Below, one piece after another: positions 1 to 5,045 of a DNA stretch of 8,898 bases. The DNA is from Candidatus Pacearchaeota archaeon (GTDB lineage Archaea > Nanobdellota > Nanobdellia > Pacearchaeales > GW2011-AR1), in contig WJLK01000061.1 in NCBI GenBank assembly GCA_014728565.1, positions 1 to 8,898 of the forward strand, in the 5' to 3' direction. The stretch's first letter is position 1; every line of letters begins with the position of its first letter. Under the pieces are notes generated by a model. The model saw only the letters and a program-made list of their open reading frames with translations. It did not search any database and was not told the origin of the DNA. A program made the translations under genes and the position numbers.

Positions 1-122
1 ATCCTAAGGGACATCTGTGGAGCAGGGGAAAATTTGCATCTTCAGTAGGATTAGTTCAAGAAGAAATTGTTAGAAGTTATATAGAGAATCAGGAATCACA
101 TCACGGAAACTCCACACTTTAG
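1..122 (+). CDS. tnpA: IS200/IS605-family Y1 transposase TnpA, C-terminal part only
   Basis: Single-strand DNA transposase of the HUH/Y1 class, which cuts and rejoins the ends of IS200/IS605 elements through a tyrosine-DNA link. Only the last 39 full codons are inside the window (reading from base 3, stop TAG at 120-122). They show the family's HLWSRGKF..SSVG stretch, then the helix ending YIENQ. The tyrosine at 78-80 sits four residues before a glutamine, the arrangement of the catalytic Tyr and metal-binding Gln known from IS608 TnpA (Y127/Q131). The HUH motif would lie upstream of the window, so whether the gene is intact cannot be judged. The C-terminus looks undamaged, and the stop codon lies within the right-end hairpin. 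No accessory tnpB gene follows; one upstream cannot be excluded. Confidence 0.85.
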   Translation, partial: PKGHLWSRGKFASSVGLVQEEIVRSYIENQESHHGNSTL

Positions 123-129
123 TGTGGAG
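110..129 (+). repeat. Perfect 8-bp hairpin at the IS right end
   Basis: CTCCACAC (110-117), loop TTTA (118-121) and GTGTGGAG (122-129) form a perfect stem. The position just past the transposase coding end fits the subterminal imperfect-palindrome hairpin recognised by Y1 transposases. The tnpA stop codon TAG (120-122) spans the loop and the first base of the right arm. It may also help end the transposase transcript, with the T8 run that follows at 148-155. Confidence 0.8.
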
Positions 130-147
130 AGGATGTCATTTTATTTC

Positions 148-155
148 TTTTTTTT
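148..155 (+). terminator. Oligo-T tract downstream of the IS
   Basis: Eight consecutive T residues lie 19 bases past the hairpin. Archaeal RNA polymerase commonly terminates at oligo-T runs, so this may separate transposase transcription from the next gene. T-rich stretches are common here, so the call is tentative. Confidence 0.35.
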
Positions 156-167
156 ATTTTAATAATG

Positions 168-175
168 TTTATAAA
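168..175 (+). promoter_or_regulatory. TATA-like box for the 197-1132 gene
   Basis: The octamer TTTATAAA ends exactly 21 bases before the ATG at 197, so its centre is about 26 bases upstream of the start codon. That is the usual archaeal TATA-to-transcription-start distance and predicts a leaderless mRNA. The same octamer and spacing recur at 1794-1801 and 1833-1840. The box lies just outside the IS right end, so the gene probably carries its own promoter rather than one from the element. Confidence 0.7.
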
Positions 176-196
176 TCCTGGATTTCTTGGAAGTTT

Positions 197-1132
197 ATGA
201 CTGATTATGGTTATGCTAATGAAGGAATACTAGCACATCTGCCTAGGCTGGATGATTTGCCTCCTGGTGGATTTTTAATACCTGAAGACCCTGGATTAGT
301 TAGAAGTTCTGATGATTCTCATCCTGACTTTGTTTTTACAGGTCTTGAACCTGATTTGGAAAGAGAGGGCGGTATTGACAGTGAGTATGTTTTTGCACTA
401 GACAAAGCTATTCTGAGATTACTGGCTCTTAATTCAATACAGGAAGATTATATTGCAGATTTACCAAGAAAATATTTTTCAGAAGCAGTAAGAAGTGCTA
501 GGAATGTTCTAGGAGTTAGGGCTTTTGATGTTCCTGGATTAAGAAGTGCTGAAAATGCCATGAGTTCGAGACTTGAGGATGTTGTTTTAGGAGTTACTGG
601 TTTTTCCTGTAATAGCAGTCATGAAAGAAGAATGTTGCAGAGATGTTTTGAACTGGCAGAAGCTGAATATTATTCTGAAAAAGCTCAGGTACAGGATGTT
701 CTTTTTTGTATTGAAGATGCTTATGAGGCTTTTTTAAAAAGAGCATTGGAATTAACTCATCTAAATTCTCTTACAAAGGTAGATTATGATCTAGATTCTC
801 TTCTTGTTGTTATTCCAAGACCTGATTTAGTTTATGTTTATGATTCTAGTTCAAGAGATTATCCAAGTTCTTTAAGAGAGAGTGAATATGAACCTTGTTT
901 TTTCACAGAAGCTGGAATAGATGAATTAAGAAGAGAGGGTTTTAGACAAGGTATTGTGAATGTTTATGTTGTTGAAAATCCTGTAGAAGCTGTGAGTCCT
1001 GAAGATTTATTGCAACAGGCATTGGAAAAACATAGAGACAGATTTTGGGAAGCAGAAGCAACAGATGAGAGAGGAATGGCAGGGCTTATTGAAGAAAATC
1101 CTTTTTTATATTTTATAGAATCATCTAAATAG
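197..1132 (+). CDS. Hypothetical soluble acidic protein, 311 aa
   Basis: I do not recognise this protein. The start is taken at ATG 197 because a TTTATAAA box lies 21 bases upstream; a longer reading from GTG 122 would begin inside the IS hairpin and is unlikely. No signal peptide or membrane span is visible. The N-terminal 60 residues are acidic and rich in Pro and Gly (LPPGGFLIPEDPG near 21-33). Residues 65-105 and 140-190 read as helical, with an ERRMLQRC..AEAEYYSEKAQ stretch. Residues 195-260 alternate hydrophobic beta-like strands (LLVVIPRPDLVYVY, GIVNVYVVE), and the C-terminus from about 267 is again helical. Only four Cys are present, with no metal or nucleotide motif I can name. It converges on the next gene with four bases between the stop codons. 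Accessory placement beside an IS end is seen; function is unknown. Confidence 0.8.
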   Translation: MTDYGYANEGILAHLPRLDDLPPGGFLIPEDPGLVRSSDDSHPDFVFTGLEPDLEREGGIDSEYVFALDKAILRLLALNSIQEDYIADLPRKYFSEAVRSARNVLGVRAFDVPGLRSAENAMSSRLEDVVLGVTGFSCNSSHERRMLQRCFELAEAEYYSEKAQVQDVLFCIEDAYEAFLKRALELTHLNSLTKVDYDLDSLLVVIPRPDLVYVYDSSSRDYPSSLRESEYEPCFFTEAGIDELRREGFRQGIVNVYVVENPVEAVSPEDLLQQALEKHRDRFWEAEATDERGMAGLIEENPFLYFIESSK

Positions 1133-1136
1133 ATTT

Positions 1137-1772
1137 TTATAATCCCAGACAGCCTTTGTATTTCATCATTGATTTATATCTCCATAAAAGTGTTGTTTTT
1201 CCTAAGTCTGTCCACTGTCCTAAATCTCCGTTGTTTCTTGCTTCTATTATGATATCGCAGAGATTACTTTCATTTATTTTTTTTGCATAGTCAGTGTGCA
1301 TCTGGACATAGATGTCTGTGTCAGTATTTTTCTCTTCAATTATTCCTCCTGATAAAATATAGGTTTTGTCCCAGATTCTGCAACCCTGAGTAAAATGAAA
1401 AAATCTTATTTTTATTGAACCTTTTTTTGGAACATCTTTTACCAAATCCTGATTTTTCATTAAATTCATTAGCTGGTTGAAATCAGGAAGTTTATAGGTG
1501 TCATTTATATTTTTGCAGGGGTTGATTTTTGGTTTTCTTGGTTTTGAGGTTGATGATGAAGATGAAGGTTTAGTTGAAGAAGGTCTGCTTGCCTGAGATG
1601 TCTGTTCTTTTGTATTTTCAGGAACATCTTTAGATGATTTATAGAACCTATATCCAGAATAAGATATAAGAATCAATCCTGTGATTATAATTAAAATAAT
1701 AAGTGTTAGGAATATTCTTTTAAATATTTCATTATCTTTTCCCCCCCTTTTCCTTTTTTTTCCTGATTTCAT
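1137..1772 (-). CDS. Single-pass membrane-anchored protein with Ser/Pro linker, unknown C-terminal domain
   Basis: The 211-residue protein has a very basic N-terminus (KSGKKRKRGGK, 2-12), one transmembrane helix at about 19-39 and a low-complexity Ser/Thr/Pro/Lys linker at about 50-83. A folded domain of roughly 125 residues follows from Cys86. The topology predicted by the positive-inside rule puts the C-terminal domain outside. That domain has four Cys (86, 131, 172, 208), enough for two disulfides, and ends with a conserved-looking W-x-D-L-G-K-T-x-L-L-W-R-Y-K-S-M segment and KGCLGL. I cannot assign a family. The ATG at 1772 has TTTATAAA 21 bases upstream, supporting a leaderless start. Codons 4-12 contain an A8 run and a G7 run, odd in so AT-rich a sequence. 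It is transcribed divergently from the Cys-rich gene at 1862 and may share regulation with it (inference). Confidence 0.8.
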   Translation of the reverse strand: MKSGKKRKRGGKDNEIFKRIFLTLIILIIITGLILISYSGYRFYKSSKDVPENTKEQTSQASRPSSTKPSSSSSTSKPRKPKINPCKNINDTYKLPDFNQLMNLMKNQDLVKDVPKKGSIKIRFFHFTQGCRIWDKTYILSGGIIEEKNTDTDIYVQMHTDYAKKINESNLCDIIIEARNNGDLGQWTDLGKTTLLWRYKSMMKYKGCLGL

Positions 1773-1793
1773 TGATAGTTAAAGAAATCTTAG

Positions 1794-1801
1794 TTTATAA
1801 A
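1794..1801 (-). promoter_or_regulatory. TATA-like box for the 1137-1772 gene
   Basis: TTTATAAA, which reads the same on both strands, lies 21 bases upstream of the minus-strand ATG at 1772. It predicts a leaderless transcript and forms a divergent promoter pair with the box at 1833-1840. Confidence 0.7.
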
Positions 1802-1832
1802 TGTTAAATATTTTTTTGAATTCATGGTTAGT

Positions 1833-1840
1833 TTTATAAA
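1833..1840 (+). promoter_or_regulatory. TATA-like box for Cys-rich gene A
   Basis: A second copy of TTTATAAA, 21 bases upstream of the ATG at 1862 on the plus strand. It stands 31 bases from the divergent box at 1794-1801, so the two preinitiation complexes would sit close together. Confidence 0.7.
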
Positions 1841-1844
1841 CTAT

Positions 1845-1854
1845 AATGATCATT
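1845..1854. promoter_or_regulatory. 10-bp palindrome between TATA box and start of gene A (possible operator)
   Basis: AATGATCATT is a perfect palindrome located 8 to 17 bases before the ATG at 1862. A repressor bound here would block polymerase recruitment without touching the divergent gene. Short AT-rich palindromes arise often by chance, so this is a position-based suggestion only. Confidence 0.2.
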
Positions 1855-1861
1855 TAAAAAC

Positions 1862-3532
1862 ATGAAAAGGGTGATGTTAATGTTATTTTTATTTATTGGA
1901 CTTCTAGTTGGAGATGTGATAGCTCCTCATGTTGAGAGTGAATGTTCTGAAAGTGATTCTGGAAAAGATTATTATAATAAGGGTTATGTTCTTGTTAATG
2001 GTCAGAAGTATGAGGATCGCTGCAGTCCAGATTATGGGCTGAATATTTTAGTTGAAAAATACTGTTCTGGAAATTATATGGAGTATGTTAAGTATGAATG
2101 TCCTGCTGGATGTGCAGATGGTGCATGTGTTCAGGATGTAACTAGTGAAACTATTCAGTATTCCTGTGATGTTGATTCTGATTGTGAGGTTATTTTAAAT
2201 CACTGTTCCTGCAGTAATGAATGCAGGAATATTAATGATGAATTTGATTGTACAAGAGAGTGTTTGGATAATGAGATAGATGATAGTGTTCAGAGTTGCA
2301 AATGTGTTAATAACAAGTGTGTGGCAGCTTATCAGGATGGTTTTTGCAAAGATTCTGATGGAGGCAAGAATTTTTATGTTAAGGGTGAACTTGATGTAGG
2401 TTGTGATGAAGGTGCTGATTGTGGAATTTTTTATGATTATTGTAAGGATGATAAAACTCTTTTTGAAAATTATTGTTTGGATGGAGAACCAGGAGATAAG
2501 CTTTATGAATGTCCCAATGGGTGCAAGGATGGTAAGTGTATTGAAGATTCTGAATCTGTTTGTAAAGATTCTGATAATGGGAAGGAGTATTGGATAAAAG
2601 GGGAAGTTTATGTTTCTGGAAATAGTCATTCTGATTATTGCAAAACAGAAAAAATTCTAGTGGAAAAATACTGCCTTGAAAATAATATGCAGGTTGTTGA
2701 GTATGAGTGTCCTGATTTTTGCAAGGATGGAGGATGTGCTAGTGATGAAGAGATGACAGAGCAGGTAAAGTGTGTTTTTAAGGGAAGTGAGGAATATATT
2801 CGTAATCCTCAGAAATGTCATTCAGCTGATGGAAGATTTGTGTGCGAAAGCCAGTTTTATGAAGATTCTGCAACTTGTGTTGTTGATATAAAGGGTTATA
2901 AGGGAGAGAAAATTACCTGGAAAAGTTCATGCGGAGGATACGCTTTTACTATTATAGACGGAGAGGATGAATATGCAGAATTTGAATGCAATTCAGGAGA
3001 GGTAGAAGCAGAAGAAATTTTAAACAAAGGATTTAGTTTTGCCTACTGGCAGTGTTATGATGGTATTGAGCAAAAATCAAAAGATAAGACTTCATGCAAG
3101 CCTGCTGAGGTATGGAAAAGATATGCAAGTGAATTTTGTGAGAGTCACTGCAAAGATGAAAAATGTGGAGTCAATACATTCTCTATTTGGAATGAATGTT
3201 ATTTAGATGGAGAGACTATTGATGTTGCTGAAGTTGAAGGAGAAGATGTTGAGATTCAGGAGCCTTTTGAAGAATTATCAAAGGATGTTTTGATATGTAA
3301 GGATAGTTGTCCTTTTGATGGAAAATGTTATCCTTTTGGATTTAGGAAAACTATTGAAGGTAATAAGAAATACTGTTCTGATGAAGGTGAATTTGTTAAA
3401 CAACTTGAGGCAGGAGATAGTTGCGATAATAGTTTTGAGTGCAAAAGCAATGTTTGTGTTAGTTCAGAGTGTGTCAGCGGAGGATTACTAAGAAAGATAC
3501 TTAATTGGCTGAAAAGTTTTTTTGGAGGATAA
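1862..3532 (+). CDS. Secreted cysteine-rich modular protein A (six-Cys repeats, amphipathic C-terminal tail)
   Basis: A 556-residue exported protein with a hydrophobic signal peptide at about 1-21 and roughly 50 Cys, nearly all in the mature part. Three copies of a six-Cys module lie at 28-89, 162-226 and 234-292; each opens with a C-x-(D/E)-S-D-x-G-K signature and closes with CP..C....C. Between copies one and two is a separate dense Cys block (102-153: CDVDSDC..., C.C...C.N). A unique region at 298-446, including TWKSSCGGYAFTIIDG (352-367), has no copy elsewhere in the window. The C-terminal cassette (479-537) and the tail LLRKILNWLKSFFGG are shared with protein C. The ATG fits a TATA box 21 bases upstream. 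The even Cys count and signal peptide suggest a disulfide-stabilised surface or extracellular protein; adhesion or partner binding is inference. No catalytic motif was recognised. Confidence 0.88.
   Translation: MKRVMLMLFLFIGLLVGDVIAPHVESECSESDSGKDYYNKGYVLVNGQKYEDRCSPDYGLNILVEKYCSGNYMEYVKYECPAGCADGACVQDVTSETIQYSCDVDSDCEVILNHCSCSNECRNINDEFDCTRECLDNEIDDSVQSCKCVNNKCVAAYQDGFCKDSDGGKNFYVKGELDVGCDEGADCGIFYDYCKDDKTLFENYCLDGEPGDKLYECPNGCKDGKCIEDSESVCKDSDNGKEYWIKGEVYVSGNSHSDYCKTEKILVEKYCLENNMQVVEYECPDFCKDGGCASDEEMTEQVKCVFKGSEEYIRNPQKCHSADGRFVCESQFYEDSATCVVDIKGYKGEKITWKSSCGGYAFTIIDGEDEYAEFECNSGEVEAEEILNKGFSFAYWQCYDGIEQKSKDKTSCKPAEVWKRYASEFCESHCKDEKCGVNTFSIWNECYLDGETIDVAEVEGEDVEIQEPFEELSKDVLICKDSCPFDGKCYPFGFRKTIEGNKKYCSDEGEFVKQLEAGDSCDNSFECKSNVCVSSECVSGGLLRKILNWLKSFFGG
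1943..2737 (+). repeat. Three six-Cys modules within protein A
   Basis: The units lie at 1943-2128, 2345-2539 and 2561-2737. Unit three has Cys spacing C-x25-C-x10-C-x11-C-x3-C-x4-C. Unit one differs only by x13 in place of x10. Unit two has two extra Cys in its first half but the same C-x10-C-x11-C-x3-C-x4-C ending. Shared text includes KDSD.GK, LVEKYC and YECP..C.DG.C. The similarity is at protein level; nucleotide identity is modest, indicating old duplication. Confidence 0.85.
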
Positions 3533-3533
3533 T

Positions 3534-3541
3534 TTTAAAAA
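3534..3541 (+). promoter_or_regulatory. TATA-like box for Cys-rich gene B
   Basis: TTTAAAAA starts two bases after the stop codon of gene A and ends 21 bases before the ATG at 3563, the same spacing as the TTTATAAA boxes elsewhere. This suggests B can be transcribed on its own, although read-through from A is possible because the gap is only 30 bases. There is no Shine-Dalgarno sequence in front of the ATG. Confidence 0.55.
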
Positions 3542-3562
3542 ATAAAGAAAATTTAGAATGAT

Positions 3563-5008
3563 ATGAAAAAGTTAGTGTTTTTATTTGTTTTGTTTTTTAT
3601 TGGTTTAGTTAGTGCTATTCCTAATCCTTCTCCTATTTATTGTGAGAACATGGGTTATATCTATAATGATACTCACTGTATTTTTGATGAAAATGATTCC
3701 TGTGAGTTGTGGGATTTTTATAATGGAGATTGTGGACAGGAATATGTTAAAGAGCTTCCTTGTAAGGAAAAAAACGAATATCTCTCTCCAGGCTACGAAT
3801 GTTGTGAGGGATTAGATTCAATAACCTCTGCAAGAATAATAGAGGAAGATGGTGATGAAATTTGTGATTTTATTGCTGGTAGTTTTGGTTTTTGTTATCC
3901 TTGCGGAGATGGGATTTGTGACAGTGATGTAGAAAATATCTGCAATTGTCCTGAGGATTGTAGTACAGGAAATAATTCTGAATGTATAGAAGAGGGTGAA
4001 AAAGGATATTCAATACCTCAGAGTCCTGATGATTTAGCAGATTCTTGTTGCAAAGGATTAAAACAGATACCTAATTCTTTTGGAGATGGAGATTTGTGTG
4101 CAGCTACTAATGATGGCAGTTTTATTTGTTCTAATTGCGGTAATGGATATTGTGAAGACTGGGAAAATATTTGTAATTGTCTTGATGATTGCGAGGTTGT
4201 AGTGAATCAGACTCAACAGGCAAATGATGAAGAAGATGAGTTTGAATGTTCTGATTATACTTATTCTACCTGTCCAGAGAGTTGTTCTAAGAGATGTGTT
4301 TCAAGCGAGTGTAGTGGAGGAGTTTGTACTGATGATTGTGATGGTCCTGGAAGTTGTTATAGTGAGAGTTGTGAATGGTCCTGCACAAGATGGTCTGAAT
4401 GTATTGATGGGAAAAGAACAAGAAATTGTACTAATGTGAATAATTGTTCAGGAGATAGACCTCTAGAAGAAATGAAATGCAGGACTGGGGGTGAAGAAAG
4501 AAGAGGAATTGAGCAGGAGTTAAGAGAACATATAAGGTTGAGAAAAGAAGAATTTAGAGCTGGTAATTATACAGGACCTCAGGGTCAGTTTATGAGAGTG
4601 AGAGAGTTAGTGAGGGGATTAAAAGAATTCAGTGTTGGAAATGTTGCTGCAAAAACAGCAATGAATTTAACTGCTGAAACTGATGAAGATAACAAGATAA
4701 GATTAAAAACCAGGTTAAGAAGTGGAAGAAATGTAGAAATAAAGATAATGCCTGATAAAGCCTCTGAAAAAGCACTTGAAAGATTGAGATTAAGAGTTTG
4801 TAGTGAGAAAAATAACTGTTCTATTGAGTTAAAAGAGACAGGAAAAGGAGATAGAGCAGCTTATGAAATCCAGATAGAGAGACATTCAAGGATTCTTGGG
4901 ATATTTAAAAAGAAAATGCAGGTAAGAGCAGAAGTAGATGCAGAGACAGGAGATACAAGAATAAAAAAGCCATGGTGGGCTTTTTTAGCTTATGAACCTC
5001 TTGAATAA
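3563..5008 (+). CDS. Secreted cysteine-rich mosaic protein B (DUF333-like, Cys repeats, TSP1-like, KPWWAFLA end)
   Basis: A 481-residue exported protein; the signal peptide is about 1-18 (…LVSA). Residues 19-58 match the style of DUF333 (NPSPIYCENMGY…C…WDFYNGDC). Two tandem units follow at 67-133 and 141-210, each with a CC pair, then C..CG(D/N)G.C…EN.CNC..DC. Residues 265-306 carry CEWSCTRWSEC..GKRTRNC, resembling a thrombospondin type-1 motif. From about 310 the character changes: a charged helical stretch (311-356), then a lysine/arginine-rich beta-like domain with only two Cys, ending IKKPWWAFLAYEPLE. About nine N-x-S/T sequons are present (for example N35, N215, N335, N368), so glycosylation is possible. 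It does not carry the C-x-D-x-D-G-G-K module or the tail of its neighbours. A short out-of-frame ATG at 3558 runs straight into TGA, so 3563 is the start. Role unknown; surface location is inferred. Confidence 0.87.
   Translation: MKKLVFLFVLFFIGLVSAIPNPSPIYCENMGYIYNDTHCIFDENDSCELWDFYNGDCGQEYVKELPCKEKNEYLSPGYECCEGLDSITSARIIEEDGDEICDFIAGSFGFCYPCGDGICDSDVENICNCPEDCSTGNNSECIEEGEKGYSIPQSPDDLADSCCKGLKQIPNSFGDGDLCAATNDGSFICSNCGNGYCEDWENICNCLDDCEVVVNQTQQANDEEDEFECSDYTYSTCPESCSKRCVSSECSGGVCTDDCDGPGSCYSESCEWSCTRWSECIDGKRTRNCTNVNNCSGDRPLEEMKCRTGGEERRGIEQELREHIRLRKEEFRAGNYTGPQGQFMRVRELVRGLKEFSVGNVAAKTAMNLTAETDEDNKIRLKTRLRSGRNVEIKIMPDKASEKALERLRLRVCSEKNNCSIELKETGKGDRAAYEIQIERHSRILGIFKKKMQVRAEVDAETGDTRIKKPWWAFLAYEPLE
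3761..4192 (+). repeat. Tandem Cys repeat within protein B
   Basis: Units at 3761-3961 and 3983-4192 (67 and 70 residues). Each has one Cys, a CC pair followed by (E/K)GL..I, one Cys, then the six-Cys end C-x2-C-G-(D/N)-G-x-C-x(6-7)-C-x-C-x3-C with ENICNC in common. The GDG.C…E…NCP.DC text resembles a motif also present in protein C at residues 384-408. Confidence 0.8.
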
Positions 5009-5018
5009 TCGTTAGATT

Positions 5019-5026
5019 TTTATAAT
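5019..5026 (+). promoter_or_regulatory. TATA-like box for Cys-rich gene C
   Basis: TTTATAAT lies 19 bases before the ATG at 5046, two bases closer than at the other genes but still compatible with a leaderless or nearly leaderless start. No Shine-Dalgarno sequence is visible before the ATG. Confidence 0.55.
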
Positions 5027-5029
5027 CTA

Positions 5030-5036
5030 TTTTTTT
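5030..5036 (+). terminator. Oligo-T tract after gene B
   Basis: Seven T residues, 22 bases past the stop codon of B and inside the promoter-to-ATG interval of C. It could release transcripts coming from B while C starts afresh from its own TATA box. Tentative because T runs are frequent in this sequence. Confidence 0.3.
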
Positions 5037-5045
5037 AGTAGCTTT

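Larger units (their letters stand above)
1..140 (+). mobile_element. Right end of an IS200/IS605-type insertion sequence
   Basis: The transposase C-terminus is followed at once by a perfect hairpin, which is how the right end of these elements is built; they lack terminal inverted repeats and target duplications. The exact 3' border is uncertain because these elements are cut at a short, element-specific motif a few bases past the hairpin. The end at 140 is therefore a guess between about 130 and 150. The left end and the target tetra/pentanucleotide are outside the window. Confidence 0.7.

Noticed and set aside
122..196. Longer form of the first full gene starting at GTG 122
   Set aside because: It would start inside the IS hairpin, overlaps the tnpA stop, reads a Phe/Tyr-rich low-quality stretch through the T8 tract, and has no promoter or SD. 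The TATA-like box at 168-175 supports ATG 197.
1133..1136. Terminator between the convergent genes at 1132 and 1137
   Set aside because: The gap is four bases with only a T5 run (1134-1138) and no hairpin; not enough to call.
2195..2629. Open frame of 144 codons on the minus strand inside protein A
   Set aside because: It is the antisense of repetitive Cys/Asp-rich coding sequence, which lacks stops on the opposite strand; its Ile/Thr-rich composition is an artefact and it has no start signal.
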